From Polyodon spathula (lineage: Eukaryota > Chordata > Actinopteri > Acipenseriformes > Polyodontidae), in contig NC_054540.1 of NCBI RefSeq assembly GCF_017654505.1, forward strand, positions 37,037,554 to 37,101,553: a stretch of DNA of 64,000 bases, read 5' to 3'. How positions within the stretch are numbered: the stretch's first letter is position 1; each line of letters starts with the position of its first letter. Below are positions 24,079 to 37,144 of the stretch, one piece after another. Made by a program: the position numbers and the translations under genes. The notes under the pieces were generated by a model that was not told the origin of the DNA, made no database searches, and saw nothing but the letters and a program-made list of their open reading frames with translations.

Positions 24079-24682
24079 TCACTGCCGTGAGCCCTGAATC
24101 TGTATGGTGGAGGCACCTGGTGTGGATGGAGGAGTAACTAAAGAAGATGGTGGTGGGTCTACAAAAGACTGGCCTAGGGTAGATGGTCTGAGGCCTAGGA
24201 TAGGAGACCTAGGGTGTGGGCGAGTGAATGGACGGGTGTCTGCAGGAGACAGTCTTGTGTTTGGAATGAACGCTGTGGTATCTGTGGTCAATGCTCGAGT
24301 ATCTACAGTAAACGTCTGAGTGCCTAAGCTCCATAGTGGACTGCCTGCATTGATCGGTTCAGTACCTGTAGTCCACTGTGGAATGCCTTGGGGAGAAGGT
24401 GGGGTGCCTGTGATAGTTGGAGGGCTGCCTACTATGTCAGGCGCAGGTACACTGCCGGCTGCCTTGCGACTTACTTTGGGGGTGCTGCTCTTGATCTTGG
24501 TGGCCTTGCCCTTGGTGCGGCGCGTCTGCTCGTGGTCGAACTCCAGGTCCTCCAGCCGCTGGGTCAGGGCCAGTTTCTGCTGGATGGCTATGCGGAGCAG
24601 AGAATTCAGGGTCTTCTTCTCATCCTCCGCTGCGGCCAGCTGCCTCTGCATCTCATCCAGCTGGGTGACGTACTCATCACAC
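24079..24682 (-). CDS. bicd1: bicd1 last coding exon in window (Rab6-binding coiled coil end and C-terminal tail)
   Basis: The exon begins at 24682 after CTCTCTCACAG; its first base completes an Arg codon split with the previous exon, and it reads 200 residues to a TGA or similar stop at 24081-24079. The opening [20 protein letters not shown] and [19 protein letters not shown] match the end of the third coiled coil of vertebrate BICD1, which with the previous exon binds Rab6-GTP on Golgi vesicles. After STPK the tail is Pro/Thr/Ser-rich with loose repeats of a TxDT type, unlike the human tail. A strong donor-like AAA|GTAAGT at 24475/24474 lies inside the frame exactly at PK|VS, where human BICD1 isoforms diverge. 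The tail beyond it is either retained coding sequence or an alternative end. Confidence 0.92.
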
Positions 24683-25735
24683 CTGTGAGAGAGAGATGAA
24701 CAGGAGAATCCGTTACACCATTGCCAACGCACCGTTTGTTAATCGTTCTTTAGCCATGCATCATGTGTGCGAACACACAGAGGGTGGAAGCAATGTGTTT
24801 GATGAAATGTCAAGGCACAAGTGGACCATTTTGAGATGGACAAAAAAAGGAACACCTGATCCATGACTATCAAAGAGAATGGTATTTAACTGTAACTTGC
24901 AACTGGTCAGTACTTGAATGGGTGACTGCAGTGTTTACAGTGATTCTGGAGGTTACCCATTGCCCCAGCACTGTGCTACAGAAGGTGCTGTCCTGCAGAT
25001 CAGCAAGGTCCTGTATGTCTCTGTATGGACATTAGAGATCCCATTGCAGACAGGTCAAACTAAGCTTATATAAGCAAATCAAAGTAAGATTTGCAGGTCA
25101 ACAAACATAAGATAATTTGAAGATGCCCTTAGTAACCCTACCCTTTTAAAGAGGGGTCTGGACACCCCTCAAAACGAGAAAGTGGATCAACATTTTGTAA
25201 TAAATTGGTTTGTGCAAGTGTATGCTTTGTGATGACATATGCAGTGAGAAACTGACCTCTACTGCAATCATGTTGGAGATTAAGAGGGCCCAATTTTAGT
25301 TTCACCTGTGTGAAGTCTGCCTCCAGTTTGTGAAATGCAGAACAATGTTGTAAAGCTTGTAAATCTGGAACGACTAGTATTTTACTGCTTACTGTATATC
25401 TAAACCCACATTGTTTCTAAATAGTTTTGTATTATTTGTTTTTTCTCATTGAGGCAAACTAATGCACTGGTGCAAAAAGAACATACATCTGATTTAAATA
25501 GTTTGTATTTCACCTGTTTCAATTGACAAACTGAATCAAAACTTTACAGCGAGTCGGCTAGTACTGACTAAGAAACTGCTAAAGTTTAAACAGAAACAGT
25601 CTCAGTTTTTGAGTAGGATTAAAAGGAAAGATGTCGGTTTTTCCTGTGCAACACAACAGTAATCAATGCTGGGTCGAGTGTGACTATCATAGAACTATTA
25701 CGTGTGCTCTACATCTATACATCCATTTGAAAGCA

Positions 25736-25860
25736 GGGTTAGTTCATTATGAGAGAGTCTTGTCATTGGGATTAGTTCCTTGTGAGAGAGTCTTGTCACT
25801 GGGATTAGTTCATTATGAGAGAGTCTTGTCACTGGGATTAGTTCATTGTGAAAAAGACTT
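25736..25860. repeat. 33-bp tandem repeat, about 4 copies
   Basis: Unit is ATTAGTTCATTATGAGAGAG followed by TCTTGTCACTGGG. The last copy is more diverged. The period is a multiple of three, so the plus-strand frame at 25631-25864 shows an 11-residue repeat (VLSLGLVHYER); it is not considered a gene. Confidence 0.93.
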
Positions 25861-26717
25861 GTGATGGGCAGAAAAGTGTGACCCCTGTTTATTTATTTAT
25901 TTTTTAACAATTGGTATTTTCAATTTAAATAAAGATTTGAATAAAACAGCAATAATCAAACTCACAGTCAGTTAACCCATACATGAAGCAATAGTGGCAT
26001 CAAGTGGCTAGATTTCATGTGTAATCTTTATTTTTAGTGCCTTTCAATCGCTATCCCTGATAACACTTCATGCATATTTGTGCACTGTCTTTTCCTAGCT
26101 GGTAGTCAAATTCTATTCCAATTGATCGTCCTGACCCCATATAAACAATAACCACATACTGGAGTTTAAATGAAAGTGCAGCACGTGCTTTGCTGCCATT
26201 GCTCCAGTTTTCCTTCCAGTAATACAAATGCTGTCTCTGCAAATCACCACCACTGCACCGTTACCGAGTTTTAAACACATGATCTAAAGAGACCCTACTG
26301 ATATGTACCATGCTTTTTGGTTTATCATGATCAGCAAAATTTCAAAACCGATGCCAATTTTCGATCGCCCCTCCAACCCGGAAAATTCACTGTTTTGAAA
26401 AAACACAAACCAAACAAACGAAAAGAATGGTCACTGGGCATGTTTGAATCACTACACATTGACCAATCGGAGGACTTTTTACCGAAGGTGTGGCAGTGGC
26501 TTACTGAAAAACATTATGTAAAAAGTACAACACAGTTAACAAGTGACTGTTACACTAATGTACCCCCTCACAGATAAATTTAAATTGGAAGTTGTATAAA
26601 GATGTGATTTCCAAAGATTTCAAATTCTTATTCTTGCCTCTTAGTAGCCCTGGCAGCATTATCACTGTTCCCATTTTTCTTGTGTAAATACAGTGTGATA
26701 GATTAAAATAATACAGC

Positions 26718-26815
26718 GTTCCTGGTACCTAATCACATCCTGTAGGGTAATCTCAATCCAATGGTGTGGCTGCAACCTGACCTACAGCACAGGAAGTGAT
26801 TAGGTACCAGGAAGC
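26718..26815. repeat. Inverted repeat (hairpin) next to dispersed repeat B
   Basis: TTCCTGGTACCTAATCACAT at about 26720 pairs with GTGATTAGGTACCAGGAAGC at about 26796; arms of about 30 bp and a loop of about 33 bp. It may be the terminal part of the same element as copy B. Confidence 0.75.
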
Positions 26816-26845
26816 AGCTTGTGTGTAGTTTTTCGAGATTTACAA

Positions 26846-27168
26846 TTATACTGTATTTACAGTATAATCATAAAGCTCGAAAAACTACTCACTTCTAAAT
26901 CTTTTGTAGTCATCTTTCTATTACTTTAGTATAAATACATGTTAATTTGGATTCATATGTTGTTTTTTTCTGACTTTATGTGAACGAAAATACACACATT
27001 TGTCCATTTTCCCATTGGAAATAGTGATATTTTGAAATATCACTGTCCTGGTCACAAAAGCAAAGTTTGTGGGGAATAATAGCCATGTTCTATACTTTTG
27101 AGGCATAAGCAATTAGGAAATAACACTTACTACTTACTTTTTTTTTTTTTGTTACACAGTGTAATCTG
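26846..27168. repeat. Dispersed repeat, copy B
   Basis: Second copy of the repeat at 23053-23385, same orientation. Its left end includes a short palindrome built on ACTGTATTTACAGT. Confidence 0.88.
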
Positions 27169-27352
27169 ACAGTAATTGGAGCTAAATATATCAGTGCCAC
27201 TGCTATTGAGACGTTCCTTTCTCTTCCTGTAAACAACACATGTGTCCATAAAGAGATGCTGTGGGTGGAGTGTTAAGTGCCATTTAATTAAATTGAGCAT
27301 TGCAAAAAACATACTTTAATTCAGTCCCCCTCTATTGTGGAAGAGAGAATAC

Positions 27353-27354
<2 letters not shown>

Positions 27355-27432
<78 letters not shown>
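27355..27432. repeat. TAA microsatellite, 26 units, beside a bicd1 splice donor
   Basis: Uninterrupted TAA over 78 bp. On the transcribed strand it is TTA, beginning 21 bases inside the intron from the bicd1 donor at 27454/27453. Confidence 0.97.
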
Positions 27433-27434
<2 letters not shown>

Positions 27435-27452
27435 TAAAGACTGGGCTTTTCA

Positions 27453-27984
<532 letters not shown>

Positions 27985-29079
27985 CTGTTTGTTGGCTTTC
28001 AGGACTAAGCGCAATGTGGCTATCTGCTCCCGCTTTGTGCTAAGCAGCGATTTTAACTTTAGGATCTCTTCCATCACCGCCTCCTTGTCTTTATCGATCA
28101 TGGGGGCCAGCTCCCTCGCCGCTGCGCGCTGTCTAGAGAGCAGGAGGGACCGGTCCACGGCTTTCTGCAGGTGCTTGATCTGGTCTCGGATGATGGCGTT
28201 GAGGTTGTAAATGTTCATAGGCTCCTTGCGGAGGTCGGTGGACTCTGTGACAGGAGAGGAGGGCGGGGCGGTTATCACGGGGGAAACTATGGGGGTCCGA
28301 GTGGGACTCTGGCTTTGCTCTTTGCTGGCTTCGCTGGTGTCCTTTGGAGCTTGTTCAACTGGATTCCTGTGTTCCGATGGGGTCACCATGACCCGGCGTG
28401 CCAGCCGTGGAGATAAAAGTCCCCTGGGGTCATCAGACCCTTTTAGGCTCCCGCTGCGGGTCACTCGGCTCTGCCTGTAATAGTCTAGCATCACCCTGTT
28501 GGGCGTCTCATTGTTGCAAAGGCAGACGTGATGGTAGAGCTGGGCCAGCTCCTCGCTAAAGGTCACCAGCTCATCCTGGGCTGTGTTGAGGGTGTTGTGG
28601 TTCTCGTTGGCCATCCCCATCACCGTCTGCAGTTCTCTTTCCAGGCAAGAGATCTGCTCCTCGCACTCCTTGTTGGTCTTCTCCAGCCTGGCCACCTGCT
28701 CGTCCAGCACCTGGATCTTGCTCTCCCCCTTGGTCTTCTCGTCCGTGTAGCTCTCCAAGCACTTGTTGTACTTCTCCTTCAGGGCTTTGATCTCGGCCTT
28801 AAGGTCGATGACCTCGGTGACGGCCACCTTGTACTTGCACTCCAGGATCTCCAGCCCGTTGATGTCCACTTCGTAGTCATGGCCCTCCTGGGAGGCTTCG
28901 CAGGACGATTTCTCCGTCTCCAGGAGCTCCTTGTTGCTATGCAGCGTCTTCATAGAGTTGACGTGCTCGGTCAAGCGGTGTATGCGCTCATGTTGCTCCG
29001 TCAGAGCCCCCTTGGTGTGCTCCAGCTGAGTTTGAGACTCCTGGAGGTTGGACAGGAGGTTGGATTTCTCTCGCTCCAC
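27985..29079 (-). CDS. bicd1: bicd1 large exon (second coiled coil and linker)
   Basis: 1095 bp, 365 codons, phase 0 at both ends: TTCTATTAG|GTGGAGCG at 29079 and AACAAACAG|GTAAGG at 27985. It encodes VEREKSNLLSNLQESQTQLE, the acidic EVDINGLEILECKYKVAVTE, a long heptad-rich coiled coil, LVTFSEELAQLYHHVCLCNN, LDYYRQSRVTRSGSLKG, a Ser/Pro/Thr-rich linker (about residues 225-285), then KEPMNIYNLNAIIRDQIKHL and the start of coiled coil 3. In mammals the middle coiled coil contacts kinesin-1 and the end begins the Rab6 site. The YRQSRVTRSGSLKG linker marks BICD1 rather than BICD2. The stretch is GC-rich against AT-rich introns and shows no breaks, so it is under selection. Confidence 0.97.
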
Positions 29080-31095
29080 CTAATAGAAGGAAATGAACCA
29101 AGGCCTTTATTTCTGACAACTGATTTGAGTTTTCTGTCTTTTACTTTGTACTATACTGAACTACACAAGTATTACGCCTATTACAATATTGTTAATTAAT
29201 ATGATTAATTTAATTCTCCTGCACCGTACAGTACACGCACAAATTACAGGATTCTGTTTTCTGTTTCGTGTTACTTTATGTCAGAACATTTAAAAGTGTG
29301 ATAAAAACCATAGCTAGCAGGAGCCTGTCCCAATCGACTCCAATTCTATTCTGGTTGGAGTATTTCAATGTGATAAAAAGCAGTCTAAGGGTGATGGGAG
29401 AGGGCAGATCCCTTTAGCAACCTTGGTGGCTTTTAAAAGACTGTTTAGAGCATTAAACAGGGTTAATGGTCTGTAAAAAGATAATGAGGTAATCAGCTTT
29501 ATAACAGAGGGGCTAATTATTTTCTGCATTTTATACATTTTAAATTGCTACAAAAATTATACTGGCTTGGCACTAAATGCAAAGTAATGGATGGTCCAGG
29601 CATGGATGTAAGCTTAAAAGATTAATGCATTTCAACAATAGCGCAGAGGCATAGCAGGCTAAAGCTGTGCTCTGCAAGTTCAAACAACGGTAATTTTTTT
29701 TATTTTATTTTGTTTTTGGTGCCATATGTGCTGTTTTAAAACATAAATAAATTGTTTAATATAAATGTTGTGGATATAAAACTGCTTGCGATCCCTGGTT
29801 TATTTTGATGTTGACCAACATTTGGAATCACATGATTGGTCGATGTCCAGTTATTTTGCTTTTCTGTTTGAAAAGTCGCTACAAGAAGAACAATTTTACC
29901 TTAGTTTGACGATTTGTATCTCACTGTTTATAAGAGGTATTACATGGTGAAAACAGCAAAACTCTTGGAGCTGTATAGAGACTCACGGCAGTTTCAAACA
30001 CATTTTTCTAACTTGTACGAGAAACTACCGTTCCTCTCAAGTAGTAGACGGCTAAACACGATTCTGGAGCTGTCGCCAGAGGCCTGCACAAACCTGAAAC
30101 AACATTTCACTGTATCACAATAAACTGTGTTTGCACCACTAGCACTAATTCACACATTAACGGACTTGTGTGTGTGTGTGTTTTGTGTGGGTGTATAATA
30201 AAAAAGGGACTATTATATGCAGGGATTATAATTTAAGTAATATACGCTGTTGTATTACTTAACACCATTATTATTTACTGTTTGTTTCGCTGTCAAGCAC
30301 TGGACAAAACTAATAACAAACCTTTGCACCTGGATTACAACTGTCTGTCTTCTCTTTAATCACCTGCACCTGTACACTATTAACCACTTTGCCACAACGC
30401 TTCATCGGGGACTGTAGTGAAATAGCTTTAATTACACGCTTTGTAGTACAACTGCATGAGGTATACCGGTACATGGCTTTGGTTAGATTTGTGCTGCTGC
30501 TGTGTAATGGCTGGTTATCTGTCCTCAGATTGGCTGAAACGTTATAGAGTGTTGTCTAGGCTACATCGAAATAGACTGAAATGTCAAATACGTTTTTTTG
30601 TCTGACTGTAAAAACTGTAAGCAAACGTATAGGTTATATACATTAGTGACGATGTGGCTTGTCTTGAAGAAATTAAAGTCTGGTGTCTGAAATAAATAAT
30701 AGAAAATGCACATATGTGGGATAGAAGATAGTAAAGTGAAGGCAGGCGGGCAGACATGATTTGAAGTAACATGACTAGTGCCATCATGCTGTTAACAATT
30801 CAAAACAAAAACCACAGGGGAGCAGCAATATTTAAGTGTTGAAATGCTCGAGGTAAGATTGTTTAAAAAAAAATAAACATGAGATGTTTTTACATTTCAG
30901 GTCCCAACACTGTAAATAACGAATAAGTTTGTTTCATTTCCATGAACAAATATTCATAACTAAAAAATTATTTCTGCTCTCGGCTACTAGTACAATCCAA
31001 AGTGTCCAGGACTGTGTCTTTATTGTATCCTATAGATTCATCTAGTAAGTGCCTAATAACTCTTCCTGACAAGTCAAGCAGGGCTGCCCTTCTTA

Positions 31096-31720
31096 CAGCT
31101 ATGGCCAAAAGTTTTGCGTCGCCTAGAATTTTAGGATTGAGACATAATTAAAATGATATATATATATTTGAACATAATTTAGATATTTTATTTAACATCA
31201 TGTATTAAAATAAACTACAAAATAATACTGCAAATCTACCGGAAGCCAAACAGTAGTACAGTATTTCATGTTAAATTTCGAAATGTCACATTTTTCAATT
31301 TTTGTCAGTTTTTCAATAAGCACTATATTCCTTTGAATTTAAGACGCAGCCCAAATTTCCCACCTTCAATTTGAGGAAAAAATAAAACATCAAACAATTA
31401 AGCATTTACAAAGATACAACCTCAATTACGCATATGGAGGCAGTTTGCAACCGTTTGCCATCACACAGAGCATTACAGTTATGTACTGCTTCTCATTTCC
31501 ACTCGTGATTACTCCCTTTTTGTGAACTGTGGTATTGCTTGGCATGTCGAAAATGTGTTTAAAAGGTATGTCTTAAATTTGAAGGAATACAGTATATGGA
31601 AAACTACAACCTGGTATGTAATTTAATATGTTAACGTAACAATGCAGCAGGTTTCATTCGACTTTATGAAGCACAATTAGCAAATTCTAAAGGGTGATGC
31701 AAAACATTTGGCCACAGATG
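31096..31720. mobile_element. Tc1/mariner-type MITE, 625 bp
   Basis: Left end CAGCTATGGCCAAAAGTTTT and right end AAAACATTTGGCCACAGATG are imperfect inverted repeats flanked by TA on both sides (31094-31095 and 31721-31722), the target duplication of the Tc1/mariner group. Further inverted pairs lie inside (about 31327-31347 with 31570-31592), so the element can fold back. No transposase is encoded. Confidence 0.85.
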
Positions 31721-32543
31721 TACCTAATCAATATAGACAGTGCCACTACAATGGCAATGGTTCTGTACTATGGGTATATAGTATCCTGAGCACAACTAAC
31801 AGTTGCTAGAATGGTATCAGTTATTTTACCTACATTGTTTTCCCCCAACTTGAAATTTCCAGTTAGGATATAGCCTGTTGAAGACAGTCTAGCCGAAACG
31901 TTTATCATGCGACTTATTGAGGATTTTTTTTAGTATTTCAAAAGCATGAGGACTGAAAATAAGTGATTGATCTCTGTCCCTCTGTTCTGACCTATTTTAA
32001 CCTGACCAACCTAGTGAATGGATATTAGTAGGCTACTAAACCCTGGAGGCGAGCCACAGTCTGGCTATTCTAAGCTCGGCCAGTAAGGGTCACTGAAGCG
32101 GGACAATTGTTCCCCTAAATGGTGAGAATGCAACTTAGCATAACCGCTCGCATGACTCACTCCCCTAGGTAGTGCTTTTTACAAGGTGAGACACAGGGGA
32201 CTTTAGGGTGATACACTGGGATTGTAATAATTAATCTAAATTCCACCCTACTAGTTACATTGGATTCATCAGCACCTGCTGTAATTGAACAAACTTGTCG
32301 CTTCAATGAAGAATAGCTGATTATAAATATTTAATATACATTTAATCACAGTACTTAAGGAATCAGAATCATGCAATGGATTGGAACATGAGATTAATTA
32401 ATACTTCAGGGTGTTTTGAGGCTTGCGAGTTCAAGGAGTTTCTAGAGAGGATGTAATTACCAGCCTGGAGGAGAGCTGGGATTCAGTACATTATAACTCT
32501 ATTCTATCAGTTATGATTAATATTTATGTTATAATGAAATGTA

Positions 32544-32544
<1 letters not shown>

Positions 32545-32582
<38 letters not shown>
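32545..32582. repeat. Poly-C run, 38 bases
   Basis: 38 consecutive C on plus. Runs this long are rare and length may be affected by sequencing or assembly. Confidence 0.95.
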
Positions 32583-32584
<2 letters not shown>

Positions 32585-35500
32585 GATACTTGTTTTCAGC
32601 AAAAATCTAATTCCACAAAAAGAAATGCAAAGTTTTTGATTAGATGTCATCCTTGGCATATTTGAATGTTCAATGAATCTCCCAGACAGAAATACAGAGA
32701 GGGATACACGATGGTTCCCTGTGGATAACCGAAAAACAATCAGTGAGCGAGGGGACAGAAACACAGAGTTGTTTTTAAGAGATTATTAGTGTTTTGTTCC
32801 ATTGCATTTTCTGTTGATCCCACACGTAATTAACAATTCACATAAGCTGTGGGTATTTTGATTGGAACAAGATGAGATTGTTTTTTTAACAATCATTATA
32901 AATACATCGGATAATTTATTCAGACCATTCATTTAAGTTTAGCAAAGTTTATCGTAAAGCATATTAATAAACATGGCAAACCAGGGTAAACTATGGTAAA
33001 TGCATAGTATAACCATGAGAAAAGCATGGGAAAACTGAAAAAAATACCGTGCAAAAATACTGTAGTCAACTTTTATAAGGTGGAATGAATATGACATGAA
33101 CAGTGTTTCCAGGTCAATATCCTGCCATTCTTCTTGTCAATATACCAGTAATTTAAAATGAGAAAGAGGGTGGGGGGTACCTTAATAGCAGATCATTGTC
33201 TGGTTTTATTGCTGTCATTCTATTCATAACTTCAGCACCAGAGCATTAAACATGAAATGGAATTAGCTTTCACTTCAGGCAGCAGCAGTGGAAATTACCA
33301 GTGTAGGGAACCGCTTGTCTTATTGCCTGGGCAGTAAAGAATGCCTGATTCTTGCACTGCTGTGTACAGTACTGCATGCTATGTGGGTCGATAGGAGAAG
33401 GAAAAGAACAGGGAGTGTCAAGTAATGCTGAACTGTTAGTTTTTTTCTCCATCACAGAAAGAGGTTCGTCCTCTAAGTGAAGATCATGTAACAGTCCAAG
33501 GGTAATTTTCAGCAAGTCAGCTGAGGATTTGTTTTGTTTCTAAAAAAACGTTACTAGCAGTTATACTGTACTGTTTTATTATTTTTATTTAACACATGAC
33601 TGTATAATTATTCAGAAGAACAACCTCCCTGTTTCTCCCGTCGAGTCACCTACAGTTATAGAGGGTATTTCAATCACACAAACCATTGTTCTTTAACCTT
33701 TCATTTTGCCAGTGCTTCTGCAAATAATATATACACAAGAGTAAGTCGCTTCAAATTGAATTGTCTTAATTTTTTATTTTTTAGTCCCACCACATTTTTA
33801 AAATAACGTTTGCAATTATTCTGCGTGGTTCTAGCTGTAATTACTCAAGCTCTGTGTTTGTATTATTTATTGTCTGTTTTCGGTGCGTTCTCCAGAGTTC
33901 AGATGCTGCTCTAGATTCCTATTGGCCTGCAGTAAATACCAGTAAGTGTAACAGGGCCAGCATACTGTCACTAGCAGTCGCTCTTGAAAAGGAATAGACA
34001 GTTTACAGGATTTTGTACAGACGGTGTGTGAGGATACACCCTGCAGTAGGATCTCCCTTACCTAGTGGGATCAGCGCAAAGCCACCTTATACTTCCATAC
34101 AGTGCACTGTTTAGCAGGATTACCTGATAACGGGATTGTAATCTTTTTTGTCCTAGGTAGTTACTTTATTGCATTTGGAAATCTTGCATGTTGAATAAAG
34201 CTCCGAGACGTGTGGATACTTCCTGGTCTCGTAAGTTTTGTTTTTGTTGAATGAAAGCATTAAAGCGGCCGGTTAAGAGACCCACACCTTCTGTTTGCTT
34301 ATTGTTGCTAAACGCTGTGTCCTTCTCCTCTCATCTGGTTTAAAAAGGGGAAAGCCTTTTTTTTTCACTGGCCAGCAATTACGGGTGGGGGAGGCATTTC
34401 TTGTTTGTCAAAGCAGGTAGGTCAGTTTGGGGCTTGCCCTCAGCGCACCGTAAAGGTAATCGGTTATTTCTTTTTTATTATTATCGTGGTTGCTGTTTTG
34501 TAAACACTATAGTTCTTTAAGTGATAGTTTGGTATTTTTAAATGTTTTTTAGTTTTGAGTGTGCTAGTATTTTATGATTTTAGTTGTGTTTCGATATTTC
34601 TTTTGATTATATTATTATTATAATTGCCCTGGTTTTGCTTATAGAAGGTGGGGTTTACTAACAGGTGTGGGTGAGGAGAATAGCCACCTAACTGACCTGA
34701 TAGTTAGATAATAATCTTTTTTTTCTGTTTAATATTGAAGTCCTGCCATTCTAACATTTAATTAACCCTTAATCCTTGGGAACCCCTGTATATTGCTGTT
34801 GACTTCTAATACAGTTGCTACCCTGTGTGTGTTTATGAACTATTTGGTTTTGTTGTAGAATCCTTGCTAGGGAGACATGTTTCCCTCAATGAGAAGTGCT
34901 ATTGCTGATAGGCCCTGGTCTAAGGACCCTTCCAGTTGAATACAGTGTATTTTTTAGCAGCCTTTTATTTATTTATTTAACTGACTTTTTCTTATTAAAA
35001 CTGCGATTTTATTGGTTATTTAAACCAACTTTTATGTAACTTTGAGACCACTGTAATAAAACTTTTTGGACTTTTATTCTGCCTTTGCCATTCTGTTGCT
35101 ATCTCTGGTCAGTTTACCTCTATTCAACAAACCTGTTGATTTGGTTTTGTTAGTAAATTGAGTATTTACAAATTAAGTCTAGTAGTGCCCCTCCCCTTTC
35201 ACAGCAACTCCCCTTTCACAGCAACATAGATTAGACCTGCCACTTTGCAAACAATTTCCTTTTAGTTTTTCTGGCAATACACCACTCATGGTCAAAGCAC
35301 CTTAAATATTTATTGAAATAACCACACAATTTGAAAATACTAAGAATGACTGCAAACATCATAATGAGACAAGGGACAGTACAATAATTCAAAGCTACTT
35401 ACTCTTAAAATGTCCCACCTTCATGTTCCATCTACAATAGACGTGGTGCCTGTTCACCACACCCTTCTTACCACCCAGCCTTCTGTGCAGATGGTTTATT

Positions 35501-36281
35501 TATGCTGGAATCCCTATAGGTGGTTCCAGCTGTAGGAACACAAGCTTCCTCTGATCCTAATTTCCCATGACACCACCCCAGCAATGCACACACGACTACA
35601 TATATATTACAAATACTGTGCATGTGTAAGTATGTGTGTGTCTGGCAGAACAATGAAGAGGGAACAGGCTTTTAACTGCAACGCACCAAAACTGCTTTGG
35701 GATGCTGATGTATGCACCTGCATCATGCAGATCAAATCATGCGTGAAAAACTGATGGTATTAGATTCCTGAATAAAATGTATCATGGTGATTTAAATGTT
35801 CTCTTTTTTATTACTATTAAACACTCAGTAAAACTAAATAAAAAAAATGAAAACGTAATAAATGCAATGATAAAGGTTTCGACCAGAAGTCTTTTTCAAT
35901 GTCTTTTTAATTTGACTTTAAACAGGAGCCTTAAAAAGCAGAGGTCTCGGTCTCTTTTTTGTCTCTCAATTGCCAACATTTTATTTGCTGTTATTTGTTT
36001 ATGCTTTTCTTATACTTTGTACTCATATTTCAACAGCCAGCTTGTAGCAGTGTGACTTTACAATAACGGCTTTGCCAAGCTTTGAATTCAGAGCTCCCAG
36101 CAATAGCAATGCTTAGTCTGTAAAAAGATAAAACTGCTTAATCAAATCTGTTATCATAAGAAAAGGCTTGATGATGGATGGTATAAAAAGAAAACACAAT
36201 GGTCTTTGGCGGATAACTAAAAAATAATCAATTTGTGAGTAATGACAAACAACTTCTCCCTCTGTTTGCACCTTCCCTCTG

Positions 36282-36434
36282 TAACGGGCAGTGTGTCGTT
36301 ATGGATTCTATCCCGTATTCCCAGACGAGCCCGGCTCTTTTGCATTGTGGTTAAGTTGCTCGCTTACAATGTGCAGTGTCACTGGTTCACGTCCAGCCTC
36401 CACCCTGTTACACTGGTACAGTGACCCACATCTC
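36282..36434 (+). mobile_element. Possible tRNA-derived SINE fragment
   Basis: GTGGTTAAGTTGCTCGC near 36349 resembles an A box and ACTGGTTCACGTCCAGCC near 36380 a B box, with the expected spacing of about 35 bp. The text before it (GGGCAGTGTGTCGTTATGGA) recurs in degraded form at about 36486-36605 (GGGCAGCGTCTTGTGATG; GACGAGTCCAGGTCTTTTGC), so two copies may lie in tandem. Confidence 0.5.
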
Positions 36435-36700
36435 ATAGACTGGCTGCAGCCGATCACCGTGGTTTAAAGTGGGTGAAGAGTGTAGCGGGCAGCGTCTTGT
36501 GATGCAAGATCTAAGATAAGATAAGATCTAAGACTACAAATGCAGACGAGTCCAGGTCTTTTGCTTTGTAGATAAGAAGCTTTCTTGCCTCCGCTCTGTT
36601 ACCTCTCACTCATTGATTATATTTTCAATACCCACTTTGTGTATGCGTGGCCAAGTCCCATTGCTATGGCAACTGAACACCCAAGTCTGTGCATACCTAC

Positions 36701-37144
36701 CTGTAGCAGCTGCTGTTTGAGCTTCTGCATCTCGGAGAGGTTGAGTTCGCTGAAGAGGTCGGAGACAGGGTGGAGCACCTCTCCTTTCCTGGAAGTGGAG
36801 CCCCGGTAGTCTCCGTTAAGCTTGACCAGCGGGCCGTGGACGTGCCCGTTGCACTTGTCCTCGTTGTTGGGCGTGCCGTTGTTGGCCTCCTCGTTGAACT
36901 TGAGCCCATCGACGGAGATGCTGAGGTGGGTGCTGTACATGCTGTTGCTCATGCTGATGTACTGCGATAGCTCCTTGCGCAGGTTGTTCTTCTGCTCACG
37001 CTCGTTCTTCAGTGTGTCCAGGGCTTCCTCCAGCTGGCTCTCCGAGATCTCCTTCAGGCGCAGCGCGTCTTCCAGCTGGCTATTGAGAAGCACCGTCTCC
37101 TCCTCCAGGCATTTGATCTCGTGCTTCAGCCCTTCGTACTCTAC
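36701..37144 (-). CDS. bicd1: bicd1 internal exon (end of first coiled coil region)
   Basis: 444 bp, 148 codons, phase 0 at both ends: CTACCTGCAG acceptor complement at 37145 and CAG|GTAGGT at 36701. It reads VEYEGLKHEIKCLEEETVLL, NSQLEDALRLKEISESQLEE, LKNEREQKNNLRKELSQYIS, then SISVDGLKFNEEANNGTPNN, HVHGPLVKLNGDYRG and PVSDLFSELNLSEMQKLKQQ. Order and content match vertebrate BICD1 (HIHGPLVKLNGDYR in human). It carries the end of the N-terminal dynein/dynactin-interacting coiled coil and the flexible segment before coiled coil 2. High GC at third codon positions contrasts with the flanks. Confidence 0.97.

Larger units (their letters stand above)
29080..36700 (-). other. bicd1 intron, 7.6 kb
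   Basis: It lies between CAG|GTAGGT (36701/36700) and ATTAG (29080). It contains a Tc1/mariner-type MITE (31096-31720), a 38-base C run (32545-32582), a 19-bp direct repeat of CTCCCCTTTCACAGCAA near 35190-35225, and a SINE-like segment (36282-36434). Several short frames (29914-30123, 33270-33515, 35468-35653) have no recognisable domain. Confidence 0.85.

Noticed and set aside
28528..29199. Long plus-strand frame of 223 codons
   Set aside because: It is the antisense shadow of the GC-rich bicd1 exon 27985-29079; the minus strand matches BICD1 along its whole length.
33951..34228. Possible LTR starting TGTAACAGGG with GTAAG on both sides
   Set aside because: There is an AATAAA-like signal, but the right edge does not end in CA and the ends are not inverted repeats; the 5-bp match may be chance.
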